Origin: Mycolicibacterium sp. 018/SC-01/001
Lineage (GTDB): Bacteria; Actinomycetota; Actinomycetes; Mycobacteriales; Mycobacteriaceae
Direction: 5' to 3'
DNA length: 64,000 bases
Assembly (NCBI RefSeq): GCF_007096635.1
Contig: NZ_VKAA01000011.1
Span: forward strand, 1 to 64,000
Numbering within the stretch: the first letter of the stretch is position 1; each line of letters begins with the position of its first letter. This document shows positions 1 to 8,935 of this stretch, piece after piece. The notes below the pieces were generated by a model. It was not told where the DNA came from. It saw only the letters and a program-made list of their open reading frames with translations, and did not search any database. The position numbers were made by a program, and so were the translations under genes.

Positions 1-49
1 ACCCGCGCCTACCGCGGACTCATCGCCCGCCCCCGCGGTAGGCGCGGGT
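1..49 (-). terminator. Perfect 17-bp inverted repeat over the alr stop codon
   Basis: Bases 1-17 and 33-49 are exact reverse complements around a 15-nt loop. The structure covers the last codons and stop of alr on the minus strand. It looks like a strong hairpin that ends or protects the alr transcript. No U-tract can be seen because the window begins at base 1, and the stem may extend further. Confidence 0.55.
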
Positions 50-1171
50 GATGCGACCGCGTGGACTGCAGACCACCTCGTAGTTGATCGTGCCCAGCAG
101 ATCCGCCCAATCCTGCGCGGTCGGCTCGCCCCGCGTGCCCGGGCCGAACAGGATCGCCTCGTCGCCCTCGGTCACCTCGACCGGTCCCGGTCCGAGGTCG
201 ACGACGAACTGGTCCATGCAGATGCGCCCGACGTTGGGATAGCGCCGACCGTTGATCTGCACCGAGAGGCGATTGCTCAGCGGGCGGAACACCCCGTCGG
301 CATAGCCCGCCGGGATGAGCGCCACCGTGGTGTCGCGCTCGGCAACCCAGGTGTGCCCGTAGGACACGCCGTCGCCGGCTCGGATCGCGCGCACCATCGC
401 CACCGGGCACGTCAGCGTCATCGCCGCCTGCAGCCCCATGTCGCCGCGCTCCGGGATCGGGCTCTGTCCGTAGACCGCGATGCCCGGCCGGACCATGTCG
501 AACGCCAGGTCGGGCCGCGTCAACGCCGCCGGTGAGTTGCTCAGGTGCACGACGTCGAACACCACCCCCGCCGCGCGGGCCTCCGACGCCATCTCGGTGA
601 GGCGCTGCGCCTGCACGCTGTTGAACGGGTGGTCGGGGGCGTCGCCGTGAGCGAGGTGAGACATCAGTCCGTGGACGCGCACGGCGTCGTCGGAGACGGC
701 GTTGCGCAGCGCGGCGATCACGGCTGGAAAGTGGGCCGGAGCGACGCCGTTTCGGCTCAACCCGGTGTCCGCCTTGACCGTCACCGTGGCGGTGCGGCCG
801 GTCCGCTCGACGGCCGACAGCACGTCGGAGACCTGCCCTGCCGACGAGACCGCGATCTCGACATCAGCCGACACCGCGGGCGCGAAGTCCATGCCGGGGG
901 GATGCAGCCACGCGAGCACCGGCGCCGTGACCCCGTCACGACGCAGTGCCAGCGCCTCGTCGATCGTGGCGACGCCCAGAGCCGACGCACCCGCGGCCAG
1001 GGCCGCCCGGCCGACCGCGGTCGCCCCGTGGCCGTAGCCGTCGGCCTTGACGACCGCCATGACCGCTGCCGTGCCGGCGCGTTCGCGCAGCACGGAGATG
1101 TTGTGCGCGATGGCGTCGAGATCGACGACGGCCGTCGGCACGTGCTGGGTCGTCTGCTGTGCGTTGATCAC
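20..1171 (-). CDS. alr: Alanine racemase
   Basis: PLP enzyme interconverting L- and D-alanine, supplying D-Ala for peptidoglycan in the cytoplasm. The 383-residue product has the normal family length. The PLP lysine lies in [12 protein letters not shown] (K42), and a GVSYGHTW segment further on fits the second catalytic region with its tyrosine. The start is GTG at 1171. The next minus-strand gene upstream is gadB, 36 nt away, so nnr-gadB-alr is probably one operon. In M. tuberculosis alr sits between gadB and the tsaE region; here tsaE would lie beyond the window edge. The C-terminal codons form part of a 17-bp inverted repeat. Confidence 0.96.
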   Translation of the reverse strand: MINAQQTTQHVPTAVVDLDAIAHNISVLRERAGTAAVMAVVKADGYGHGATAVGRAALAAGASALGVATIDEALALRRDGVTAPVLAWLHPPGMDFAPAVSADVEIAVSSAGQVSDVLSAVERTGRTATVTVKADTGLSRNGVAPAHFPAVIAALRNAVSDDAVRVHGLMSHLAHGDAPDHPFNSVQAQRLTEMASEARAAGVVFDVVHLSNSPAALTRPDLAFDMVRPGIAVYGQSPIPERGDMGLQAAMTLTCPVAMVRAIRAGDGVSYGHTWVAERDTTVALIPAGYADGVFRPLSNRLSVQINGRRYPNVGRICMDQFVVDLGPGPVEVTEGDEAILFGPGTRGEPTAQDWADLLGTINYEVVCSPRGRITRAYRGGGR

Positions 1172-1207
1172 CGTCGCCGATTCTCCCAGGCCGCTGCCGG
1201 AGGCGGG

Positions 1208-2605
1208 TCAGTGGGCGAAGTGCGCCTCGTCGGAGAAGCCGCCCACCCCGGTCTTGTCGAGTTTGCCGAGCACCTCGACGATGTCGTCGCGCAGCGCGCG
1301 GGCCAGGTTCGCCGAGAAGCCCTCCCGCACGACGATCCGCAGTACCGCGACGTCGGTCGCGTTGTCGGGCATCGTGTAGGCAGGGACCTGCCAGCCGTAG
1401 CTGCGCAGCAGTGCCGACACGTCGAACACCGTGTATTTCGTGCCCTTGACCAGGGTGAACGCGACGACCGGGATCGCCGATCCGTCGGAGATCAGCTCGA
1501 AGACATCCATCCCTGCCAGCTCCCGGGCCAGCCACTGCGCGGTGTCGGACAGGCAGTGCATGACCGTGGTGTAGCCGTCGCGACCCAGCCGTAGGAAGTT
1601 GTAGTACTGCCCGACGACCTGGTTGCCGGGACGGGAGAAGTTCAGCGTGAACGTCGGCATGTCCCCGCCGAGGTAATTGACCCGGAACACCAGCTCCTCG
1701 GGGAGATGCTCGGCGTTGCGCCACACCACGAAGCCGATGCCCGGATAGGTCAGGCCGTACTTGTGCCCGCTGACGTTGATCGACACCACACGCGGCAGCC
1801 GGAAATCCCAGACCAGGTCGGGGTGGACGAACGGCACGACGAAGCCGCCGCTGGCCGCATCGACGTGCACCGGAACGTCGAAACCCTTGTCGGTGGCCAG
1901 CTGATCGAGCGCCGCGCAGATCTCCGCGACCGGCTCGAGTTCGCCGGTGAACGTGGTGCCCAGAATGGCCACGACGCCGATGGTGTTCTCGTCGACGGCG
2001 TCGACCACCTGCTCGGGGGTGATCACGTACCGACCGTGCTCCATCGGCAGGTAGCGCGCCTCGACGTCGAAGTAGCGGGAGAACTTCTCCCACACCACCT
2101 GGACGTTGGAACCCATCACCAGGTTCGGCGTGCGGCCCTTCCAGTCCTGCCCGGCCGCCTCCAGCTTCTGACGCCACCGCCACTTCATCGCCAGGCCGGC
2201 CAGCATCACGGCCTCGCTCGAGCCGACCGTCGACACCCCGATCGCGGTGGACGGATCGTCGTCGCGCAGGTTCTCGGCGTGGAACAGGTCGGCCACCATG
2301 CACACGCAGCGCTGCTCGATAGCGGCCGTCACCGGGTACTCGTCCTTGTCGATCATGTTCTTGTCGAACGTCTCCGACATCAGCTGCCCGGCTTCGGGAT
2401 CCATCCACGTGGTGACGAACGTCGCCAGGTTCAGCCGGGAGCTGCCGTCGAGCATCAGCTCGTCGTGGATGAAGCGGTAGGTCTGATCCGGCTCCATCGA
2501 CTCGTCGGGCAGGCGCAGGGCCGGGATCGGCGAGTTCGACATGCGGCCGCAGTATGCAGGGGTCAGTGACGAGTGGCGCGAGAGATTCGGCAATTGGTGG
2601 GGCAT
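1208..2605 (-). CDS. gadB: Glutamate decarboxylase
   Basis: PLP-dependent conversion of glutamate to GABA and CO2, consuming a proton, in the cytoplasm. The protein has 465 residues, as usual for bacterial GadB. Group II decarboxylase features are clear: HVDAASGGF near residues 247-255 and the PLP lysine K282 in SINVSGHKYGLTYPG. The ATG at 2605 follows nnr by 9 nt, so the two genes are probably co-transcribed. The same nnr-gadB pairing exists in M. tuberculosis. I see no antiporter gene beside it, so a role in acid resistance cannot be inferred from context. The C-terminal tail is short and contains a histidine (EAHFAH). Confidence 0.95.
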   Translation of the reverse strand: MPHQLPNLSRHSSLTPAYCGRMSNSPIPALRLPDESMEPDQTYRFIHDELMLDGSSRLNLATFVTTWMDPEAGQLMSETFDKNMIDKDEYPVTAAIEQRCVCMVADLFHAENLRDDDPSTAIGVSTVGSSEAVMLAGLAMKWRWRQKLEAAGQDWKGRTPNLVMGSNVQVVWEKFSRYFDVEARYLPMEHGRYVITPEQVVDAVDENTIGVVAILGTTFTGELEPVAEICAALDQLATDKGFDVPVHVDAASGGFVVPFVHPDLVWDFRLPRVVSINVSGHKYGLTYPGIGFVVWRNAEHLPEELVFRVNYLGGDMPTFTLNFSRPGNQVVGQYYNFLRLGRDGYTTVMHCLSDTAQWLARELAGMDVFELISDGSAIPVVAFTLVKGTKYTVFDVSALLRSYGWQVPAYTMPDNATDVAVLRIVVREGFSANLARALRDDIVEVLGKLDKTGVGGFSDEAHFAH

Positions 2606-2614
2606 GAGTTCTTT

Positions 2615-4018
2615 CTAGAGGATCGAGCCGAGCGCCGTTCGCAGATGACCAAGGATGCGCGACGACGACGTCGGTGCCGGCGCGGGTCCGGGGTCGTGGG
2701 CCGCGAGATCGGCGGCGCGGGCATGCACGAACGCCGCCGCGGCCGCGGCCTCTGCGGGCGGCAGACCGGCGGCGAGCAGCGCCCCGATGACCCCGGACAG
2801 TACGTCTCCGGAGCCCGCTGTGGCCGCCCACGCCTGTCCTGCGACGTTGAGATACGTCGGCCCGTCGGGGTCGGCGATGACGGTCACGTTGCCCTTGAGC
2901 AGCACGGTGACGCCGAGCCGGTCGGCCAACCCGCGGGCCGCGGCGATGCGGTCGTCCCCCGGCGGCCCGCCGGCCAGCCGGGCGAACTCACCAGCGTGCG
3001 GGGTCAGCACGGTCGGGGCCTCCCGGCCGGCGACCAGGTCCGGGTTCTTGGACAGGATCGTCAGGCCGTCGGCGTCGACGAGGACCGGCAGATCGGTGTC
3101 GAGCGCGAAGGCCACGGCGGCCTCCCCGTCGGCGTCGGTACCCAGCCCGGGTCCGACGACCCACGCCTGCACCCGTCCGGCACTGGTGAAATCCCGCGTC
3201 GCGATCACCTCGGGCCAGTGCGAAACCACCTCGGCCGCAGCCGTTCCCGCATACCGGACCATTCCGGAGTGGGCGGCCACCGCGGCCCCCGTGCACAGGA
3301 TCGCCGCGCCCGGGTAGGTCGCCGAGCCGGCCATCACGCCCGTCACACCCTGGGTGTACTTGTCGTCGCTGCGGCCGGGCACCGGCCACCGTGCCGCCAC
3401 GTCGGCGGCCTCGAATCCGCGGATGTCAGCCACCGGGAGGTCGAGGCCGATGTCGACGAGTTCGACTCGACCGCAGGGCCCCAGCGCGTGCACGGGCTTG
3501 AGCCCACCGAACGTCACGGTCAGTGCGGGGCTGACATGGGCGCCGTCGGCGGCGCCCGTCGCGACGTCGACCCCGCTCGGGATGTCGACGGCGACCACCG
3601 GCGCTTCGGTGTCGGCGAACACCTCCGCCGCGGCAGGCCGCAGCGGTCCGGTGGCGCCGATCCCGACCACCCCGTCGATCACGAGATCGGTTGCTGGCGG
3701 CACCTTTTCGACGATGTGGCCACCTGCCCTACGGAACGCGGCCAATGCCCCGGCATGTGCACGCTCGGGGTTGAGCAGGACCGCCGCCGCGCCCGCGCCG
3801 CGACGGCGCAGGAATGTGGCGGCCCACAGCGCGTCGCCGCCGTTGTCGCCGGAACCGACGACCGCGCAGACGGTCTTGCCGGACACCGTGCCCAGCTCCT
3901 TGGCTATCGCCGTCGCCAATCCGAACGCGGCCCGCCGCATCAGCACACCATCGGGCAGTGCCTCGAGCAGCGGCGCCTCGGCGTCACGGATCTGTTGGGC
4001 GGAGTAGTAGTGCCGCAT
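2615..4018 (-). CDS. nnr: Bifunctional NAD(P)H-hydrate epimerase / ADP-dependent dehydratase
   Basis: Repairs damaged hydrated NAD(P)H: an N-terminal YjeF_N epimerase domain (about residues 1-210) and a C-terminal ribokinase-like dehydratase domain (about 225-465). Visible motifs are GSGDNGGDALWAA in the N-domain, VVGPGLGTDADG, and LLKGNVTVI followed by AGSGDVLSGVIGALLAAG in the C-domain. I chose the ATG at 4018 (MRHYYSAQQIRDAE), which gives 467 residues and matches the usual start of the family; an upstream extension of the open frame would overlap the divergent gene at 4050. First gene of a likely nnr-gadB-alr operon. Confidence 0.94.
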   Translation of the reverse strand: MRHYYSAQQIRDAEAPLLEALPDGVLMRRAAFGLATAIAKELGTVSGKTVCAVVGSGDNGGDALWAATFLRRRGAGAAAVLLNPERAHAGALAAFRRAGGHIVEKVPPATDLVIDGVVGIGATGPLRPAAAEVFADTEAPVVAVDIPSGVDVATGAADGAHVSPALTVTFGGLKPVHALGPCGRVELVDIGLDLPVADIRGFEAADVAARWPVPGRSDDKYTQGVTGVMAGSATYPGAAILCTGAAVAAHSGMVRYAGTAAAEVVSHWPEVIATRDFTSAGRVQAWVVGPGLGTDADGEAAVAFALDTDLPVLVDADGLTILSKNPDLVAGREAPTVLTPHAGEFARLAGGPPGDDRIAAARGLADRLGVTVLLKGNVTVIADPDGPTYLNVAGQAWAATAGSGDVLSGVIGALLAAGLPPAEAAAAAAFVHARAADLAAHDPGPAPAPTSSSRILGHLRTALGSIL

Positions 4019-4049
4019 CACTGCAACGCTACGTGGGTACCCGCCGTCC

Positions 4050-4424
4050 ATGACCGATTCCCCTCTGAGCGAGCAGTTGCTCGCACTCGAGCACGCCGGC
4101 TGGCGGTCGCTGTGCGACGGCACCGGCGGTCAGTTCTACGGCGACGTGATGACCGAGGATGCGCTGATGGTGTTGGCCAACGGTGCGGTGATGGATCGCG
4201 CCACGGTGGTTTCGGCACTGGGCCAGTCCCCTCCGTGGGCACGGTACGCCATCGACGACGTCCAGGTGGTCACCGTCGCGCCCGACACGGCTGCACTGGT
4301 GTACACCGGCACCGGCTGGCGCGACGGGGCTGACGAGCCGTTCGTGGGCGCGATGTCGTCGGTGTACCACCGCAGCGGCGAGGACTGGAAGCTGGTGCTG
4401 TACCAGCAGACCATCCGTCAATAG
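4050..4424 (+). CDS. SnoaL/DUF4440-like (NTF2-fold) protein
   Basis: A 124-residue protein with the pattern of small NTF2-fold proteins: an N-terminal helix (LSEQLLALEHAGWRSLCDGTGGQFYGDVMTED split by a turn) followed by strands ending in SSVYHRSGEDWKLVLYQQT, typical of DUF4440/SnoaL-like family members. Such proteins bind small ligands or act as simple enzymes, and no substrate can be named. Divergent from nnr with about 31 nt between starts. It ends 11 nt before the convergent STAS gene. Function unknown. Confidence 0.8.
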   Translation: MTDSPLSEQLLALEHAGWRSLCDGTGGQFYGDVMTEDALMVLANGAVMDRATVVSALGQSPPWARYAIDDVQVVTVAPDTAALVYTGTGWRDGADEPFVGAMSSVYHRSGEDWKLVLYQQTIRQ

Positions 4425-4435
4425 TGGTGCGACCG

Positions 4436-4804
4436 TTACGGTTTGATACCGCCGAGCGCGTCGGGCAGCGTCGGGTACAGGTCGATGATCTCGTCGATGT
4501 TCATCATGCGCAGCGGCCGGGCGGTTGCGGACCCCTCGGCGACCACGCGCAGTGAGATGCCCGCCCGCTCGGTGAGGCGGTGGGTCTCGACGAGCATGCT
4601 GATACCGGCCGACGACAGGAAGCCCACACCGGTGATGTCGACGATCAGCATCTTCGGAGCGTCGGCCAGAGCGATATCGAGATAGGTGCCCAGCGTCGGG
4701 GCGGTCAGCACGTCGAGATCGCCCTGGACATGCAGGACCACCGTCGAGCCGTCGCGCTGCGGGCGGACGACGAAGCGGCCGCGGTGTTGTTCGTGCACGT
4801 TCAT
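4436..4804 (-). CDS. STAS-domain anti-sigma factor antagonist
   Basis: Small cytosolic protein of the SpoIIAA/RsfB type, which binds and neutralises an anti-sigma factor when its conserved serine is unphosphorylated. The STAS core is LHVQGDLDVLTAPTLGTYLD and then VDITGVGFLSSAGISMLVETH, where the SSAG serine is the expected phosphorylation site. I prefer ATG at 4804 (MNVHEQHRGR), giving 122 residues and a G-rich segment before the start; an ATG at 4846 would add 14 residues without a visible ribosome site. In mycobacteria such proteins act on the SigF system. No partner kinase or sigma gene is adjacent. Confidence 0.88.
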   Translation of the reverse strand: MNVHEQHRGRFVVRPQRDGSTVVLHVQGDLDVLTAPTLGTYLDIALADAPKMLIVDITGVGFLSSAGISMLVETHRLTERAGISLRVVAEGSATARPLRMMNIDEIIDLYPTLPDALGGIKP

Positions 4805-5001
4805 CTTGTGCCCCCGAAGGTCGGACAGACGCCACAGCACAGCCATCTTCGGACCGTGTGGGTCTGTTGGTCGTGCGGCCGTGGGCCGCAGTGACGGCGA
4901 ATTCCGTCGTACACCGGGCGCGATGGCGCCGGCGGCCGCTGCTGGCAGAACGGCTGTTGCTCGGTTTATCGGCCCCGGGGAGGGCAGCGTTAACAGAACG
5001 G

Positions 5002-5020
5002 CCTTAATTCTTCCTTAATT
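5002..5020. promoter_or_regulatory. Direct repeat of CCTTAATT with 11-bp period
   Basis: CCTTAATT occurs at 5002-5009 and again at 5013-5020, one helical turn apart, inside an AT-rich island (about 4990-5040) between the glmS 3' end and the STAS gene. Eleven-bp-spaced direct repeats are typical sites of OmpR-family regulators. Nothing else in the 250-bp spacer (4805-5054) looks like a gene. The assignment is inference only. Confidence 0.3.
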
Positions 5021-5054
5021 TGACGGAAGAGTCACAATCGCGCTGGTCAGAGAG

Positions 5055-6920
5055 TTACTCGACGGTAACCGACTTCGCGAGGTTGCGGGGCTTGTCGACG
5101 TCGTAGCCGCGAGCCTGGGCCACTCCGGCGGAGAACAGCTGCATCGGGATGGTCGACAGCAGCGGCTGCATCAGCGTGGACACGGCCGGTATCTCGATCA
5201 AGTGATCGGCGTACGGCGCCACGGTGTCGTCGCCCTCCTCGGCGATGACGATCGTGACCGCGCCGCGGGCCTGGATCTCGCGGATGTTGGACAGCAGCTT
5301 GGCGTGCAGCGTCGGGGAGTTCTTCGGCGACGGCATCACCACGATGACCGGCAGATCGTCTTCGATCAGCGCGATCGGACCGTGTTTGAGCTCACCCGCG
5401 GCGAACCCTTCGGCATGCATGTACGCCAGCTCTTTGAGTTTGAGCGCACCCTCGAGTGCCACCGGATAGCCGACGTGACGGCCCAGGAACAGCACCGTCT
5501 GCGCCGAGGCGAACCGGGTGGCCAGCGCCGTCACCGGCTCGCTGGTGGCCAGCACCCGGGAGATCAGCTCGGGCATGGCCTCCAGATCGCGGTACTCGCG
5601 GGCCACCTCGTCGGGGTACTTGGTGCCGCGCGCCTGGGCCAGCGCGAGGCCCACGAGATAGTTCGCCGCGATCTGGGCCAGGAACGTCTTGGTCGAGGCG
5701 ACCCCGACCTCCGGGCCGGCGCGGGTGTAGAGCACCGCGTCACATTCCCGCGGGATCTGGCTGCCGTTGGTGTTGCACACCGCCAGCACCTTCGCCTTCT
5801 GTTCCTTGGCGTGGCGCACCGCCTCGAGGGTGTCCGCGGTCTCCCCGGACTGCGAGATCGCCACGACCAGGGTGTGGCTGTCGAGCACGGGATCGCGGTA
5901 GCGGAACTCGCTGGCGAGTTCGACCTCGACGGGCAGCCGCGTCCAGTGCTCGATCGCATACTTGGCCAGCAGCCCGGAGTGGTATGCGGTGCCACAGGCC
6001 ACCACGAAGACCTTGTCGACGTCGCGCAGTTCCTGATCGGAGAGGCGTTGCTCGTCGAGCACGATCCGGTTGTCCGTGAAATGGCCCAGCAGCGTGTCCG
6101 ACACCGCGGCAGGCTGCTCGGCGATCTCCTTGAGCATGAAGTAGTCGTAACCGCCCTTCTCGGCGGCCGAGGTGTCCCAGTCGATGTGGAAGGCCCGGAA
6201 ATCGTCGGTCGGTGCGCCGTGGAAGTCGGTGATGCGGTATCCATCGGCGGTCACGACGACGGCCTGGTCCTGTCCCAGCTCGACCGCGTCGCGGGTGTGC
6301 TCGATGAATGCCGCGACGTCGGAGCCGACGAACATCTCGCCCTCGCCCACCCCGACCACCAGCGGCGTGGACCGCCGGGCCGCCACGATCGTGCCCGGAT
6401 CGTCGGCGTGGGCGAACACCAGCGTGAAGTGGCCTTCCAACCGACGCAGCACCGCCAGCACAGAGGCCGGGAAGTCACCGGCGGTCGGGCCGTCGTCGTA
6501 GGCCCGCGCCACCATGTGCACCGTCACCTCGGTGTCGGTGTCGCTGGCGAACTCGACGCCGGCGGCCTCCAGTTCGGCGCGCAACGCAGCGAAGTTCTCG
6601 ATGATGCCGTTGTGCACGACGGCGACCCTGCCGGTGGCGTCGCGGTGGGGGTGGGCGTTGCGGTCGGTCGGCCGTCCGTGGGTCGCCCAGCGGGTGTGCC
6701 CCAGCCCGGTCGACCCGGCCAGATCGTCGCGGCCCTGCTCGGCGAGTGCGGCCTCGAGATTGGCCAACCGGCCCGCCTTGCGCTGCACCGACAGCCCGCC
6801 GTGACCGTCGAGCAACGCCACTCCCGACGAGTCGTACCCGCGATACTCCATCCGGCGCAGCGCGTCGACGACGATGCCGCAGGCGGGGCGCTGCCCCACG
6901 TAGCCGACGATTCCGCACAT
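5055..6920 (-). CDS. glmS: Glutamine-fructose-6-phosphate aminotransferase (isomerizing)
   Basis: First step of amino-sugar synthesis: fructose-6-phosphate plus glutamine gives glucosamine-6-phosphate, feeding UDP-GlcNAc and peptidoglycan. The 621-residue protein starts MCGIVGYVGQ, so processing exposes Cys2 as the glutaminase nucleophile; this fixes the ATG at 6920 even though the frame stays open further upstream. A class II glutaminase domain is followed by two SIS domains (VVACGTAYHSG, VVAISQSGETADT) and the end DKPRNLAKSVTVE. glmM lies 7 kb away on the same strand, as in M. tuberculosis. I see no glmS-type ribozyme, which is expected for Actinobacteria. Confidence 0.97.
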   Translation of the reverse strand: MCGIVGYVGQRPACGIVVDALRRMEYRGYDSSGVALLDGHGGLSVQRKAGRLANLEAALAEQGRDDLAGSTGLGHTRWATHGRPTDRNAHPHRDATGRVAVVHNGIIENFAALRAELEAAGVEFASDTDTEVTVHMVARAYDDGPTAGDFPASVLAVLRRLEGHFTLVFAHADDPGTIVAARRSTPLVVGVGEGEMFVGSDVAAFIEHTRDAVELGQDQAVVVTADGYRITDFHGAPTDDFRAFHIDWDTSAAEKGGYDYFMLKEIAEQPAAVSDTLLGHFTDNRIVLDEQRLSDQELRDVDKVFVVACGTAYHSGLLAKYAIEHWTRLPVEVELASEFRYRDPVLDSHTLVVAISQSGETADTLEAVRHAKEQKAKVLAVCNTNGSQIPRECDAVLYTRAGPEVGVASTKTFLAQIAANYLVGLALAQARGTKYPDEVAREYRDLEAMPELISRVLATSEPVTALATRFASAQTVLFLGRHVGYPVALEGALKLKELAYMHAEGFAAGELKHGPIALIEDDLPVIVVMPSPKNSPTLHAKLLSNIREIQARGAVTIVIAEEGDDTVAPYADHLIEIPAVSTLMQPLLSTIPMQLFSAGVAQARGYDVDKPRNLAKSVTVE

Positions 6921-6987
6921 AGCCCTCCAGGGTACGGCAGCGGACGTCATCTGCCGGTTGGGATGCCGGGTGGGATACGGTCGTCGG

Positions 6988-7842
6988 GTGGCCGGCACGA
7001 AGAAGCTCTTCAACGCGTTGACACGCCGCGGGCCGCACAAGGTTCTGTGCGGTGACCTGGCCTTTGCCGGCCTGCCCGGCATCGTCTACACCCCGGCGAC
7101 CGGGAAGAACCTGCCCGCTGTGGCATTCGGCCACGACTGGATCACATCTGCAGAGCGCTACCGCGGGACGTTGGAACACCTCGCCTCGTGGGGCATTGTC
7201 GCCGCCGCGCCCGACACGGAGACATCGCTGGCGCCGTCTGTGCTGACGCTGGCCTACGACCTGGGTACCGCGCTCGACATCGTCGCCGGTGTGCGCCTGG
7301 GCGGCGGGGACATCAGCGTGCACCCGGACAAGCTGGGGCTGGCCGGGCACGGGTTCGGCGCCTCGGCCGCGGTGTTCGCGGCAGCCGGCATGCCGAACAA
7401 GCCCAGGGCTGTCGTCGCGGCATACCCGCTGGTCAGCAGCCCTGCCGCCGAGAAGCCGGCCGCGGGGCTGGCGGTGCCGGGCCTGATCCTCGCCGATCCG
7501 GGCGACCCGATGACGCTGCGGTCCAACGCCGTGGAACTGGCGCGCGCCTGGAAGCCGGCCACGCTGCGGACCACGTCGAAGACCAAGGCCGGCGGGCTGG
7601 TGGAGGGCCGACGCCTGGCGACCGCGTTCGGGTTGCCGGGCGCCGACAAAGGCACCCAGCGGATCGTCCGGGCGTTGATGACCGGGTATTTCCTGCACAT
7701 GCTCGCTAGCGAGAAGGACAAGGGTCCGTACAGCGCGTTCGCCGACCCCGAAGGCGCCCTGCCCAAGACGGAGCTGATCGATCCGTTCTCCGATGATCCC
7801 GTGGACCTGGAGAACAAGGTCATCGCTCTTCTCAAACCCTGA
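6988..7842 (+). CDS. Alpha/beta-hydrolase-fold protein (Rv3438-like) with altered nucleophile motif
   Basis: A 284-residue dienelactone-hydrolase-like protein: a GIVYTPATGKNLPAVAFGHDW lead-in resembling the oxyanion region, then LGLAGHGFGASAAVFAAAG where the nucleophile elbow should be. The usual G-x-S-x-G is G120-H-G-F-G124, with glycine at the serine position, so classical esterase activity is doubtful. A GTG at 6988 is the best start because it begins at VAGTKKLFNAL and lies 67 nt from the divergent glmS. It matches the position of M. tuberculosis Rv3438, of unknown function. The gene end carries a triple 19-bp tandem repeat. Confidence 0.85.
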   Translation: MAGTKKLFNALTRRGPHKVLCGDLAFAGLPGIVYTPATGKNLPAVAFGHDWITSAERYRGTLEHLASWGIVAAAPDTETSLAPSVLTLAYDLGTALDIVAGVRLGGGDISVHPDKLGLAGHGFGASAAVFAAAGMPNKPRAVVAAYPLVSSPAAEKPAAGLAVPGLILADPGDPMTLRSNAVELARAWKPATLRTTSKTKAGGLVEGRRLATAFGLPGADKGTQRIVRALMTGYFLHMLASEKDKGPYSAFADPEGALPKTELIDPFSDDPVDLENKVIALLKP

Positions 7843-7881
7843 GGCTCTTCTCAAACCCTGAGGCTCTTCTCAAACCCTGAC
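7825..7881 (+). repeat. Three-copy 19-bp tandem repeat at a gene end
   Basis: The unit GCTCTTCTCAAACCCTGAG lies at 7825-7843, 7844-7862 and 7863-7881 (the last copy differs only in its final base). The first copy encodes the last codons and stop (TGA at 7840-7842) of the Rv3438-like gene. The others are untranslated and sit just before the next gene at 7898. It looks like a slippage-prone minisatellite. Confidence 0.9.
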
Positions 7882-7897
7882 GCGGTAGAACTAGGCC

Positions 7898-8935
7898 ATG
7901 CGCACGGGCATCTTTCTCAACTACGCGGGTGGGTTCCTCGAGGCGGTCGACGAGGTCGTCGAACTCGAGAAGATCGGCGTCGGCATCGCCTTGGTGCCCG
8001 AGGCCTACTCCTTCGATGCGATCAGCCAACTGGGGTTCCTCGCGGCCCGCACGTCGCAGATCGAACTCGGCACCGGAATCGTGCCGATCTACACCCGCAC
8101 GCCGGCGCTGATGGCGATGACGGCCGCCGGTGTCGACTACGTCTCCGGTGGCCGCTTCCGCCTCGGCCTCGGCACGTCCGGCCCTCAGGTGATCGAGGGT
8201 TTCCACGGTGTGCCGTTCGACGCTCCTCTCGGACGCACCCGCGAGGTCGTCGAGATCTGCCGGCAGGTGTGGCGCCGCGAACGCGTCACCTATGAGGGCA
8301 AGCACTATCAGGTGCCGCTGCCGGCAGAGCGCGGCACCGGGTTGGGCAAACCGCTGAAGATCATCAACGAGCCTGTCCGCGAACGGATTCCGATCACGAT
8401 CGCAGCGCTGGGCCCGAAGAACGTCGAGCTCACCGCAGAGATCGCCGAGGGTTGGCAACCGATCTTCTTCTACCCGGAGAAGGCCGACGAGGTCTGGGGT
8501 GAGGCGTTGCGGGCCGGTGCGGCACGGCGCGCTCCGGAGCTGGGTCCGCTCGACGTGATGGTCAGTGCGAGCCTCGCGATCGGTGACGACGTCGACGACC
8601 GATTGGCTTGGGCGAAACCACAATTGGCGCTCTACATCGGTGGCATGGGCGCCCGCGGCAAGAACTTCTACCACGCACTCGCGACGCGCTACGGCTTCGG
8701 CGAGGTGGCCGATCACATCCAGGACCTGTACCTGGCCGGCAAGAAGGCCGAGGCGATCGACGCGGTGCCCGACGAGCTGGTGCGCAAGGTGTCACTGGTC
8801 GGGCCGCGCGGTTTCGTCGCCGAGCGCGTCGCGGCGTTCGCCGAGGCCGGCGTCACCACGCTGCTCGTGCATCCGCTCTCCGGGGATCGTCGCGAGTCCG
8901 TGTCGTTCGTCGAGCAATTACAGTCGCTGATGTGA
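7898..8935 (+). CDS. LLM-class F420-dependent oxidoreductase
   Basis: A 345-residue luciferase-like TIM-barrel protein of the kind that in mycobacteria usually uses coenzyme F420. Family features are ELEKIGVGIALVPEAYSFDAISQLGFLAART near the N-terminus, IELGTGIVPIYTRTPALMAMTAAGVDYVSGGRFRLGLGTSGPQV, and ITIAALGPKNVELTAEIAEGW. The ATG at 7898 is 55 nt after the preceding stop, with the tandem repeat between. It overlaps the next gene by 4 bp, so the two are translationally coupled. The substrate is unknown. Confidence 0.9.
   Translation: MRTGIFLNYAGGFLEAVDEVVELEKIGVGIALVPEAYSFDAISQLGFLAARTSQIELGTGIVPIYTRTPALMAMTAAGVDYVSGGRFRLGLGTSGPQVIEGFHGVPFDAPLGRTREVVEICRQVWRRERVTYEGKHYQVPLPAERGTGLGKPLKIINEPVRERIPITIAALGPKNVELTAEIAEGWQPIFFYPEKADEVWGEALRAGAARRAPELGPLDVMVSASLAIGDDVDDRLAWAKPQLALYIGGMGARGKNFYHALATRYGFGEVADHIQDLYLAGKKAEAIDAVPDELVRKVSLVGPRGFVAERVAAFAEAGVTTLLVHPLSGDRRESVSFVEQLQSLM

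Noticed and set aside
936..2831. A 631-residue minus-strand open frame across alr, gadB and nnr
   Set aside because: Shadow frame of gadB in a GC-rich sequence, with no recognisable domain.
6921..6987. glmS ribozyme upstream of glmS
   Set aside because: The gap is only 67 nt and shows no ribozyme core; this RNA is a feature of Firmicutes.
7825..7881. CRISPR-like array
   Set aside because: The units are directly adjacent without spacers and only three copies exist; it is a tandem repeat.
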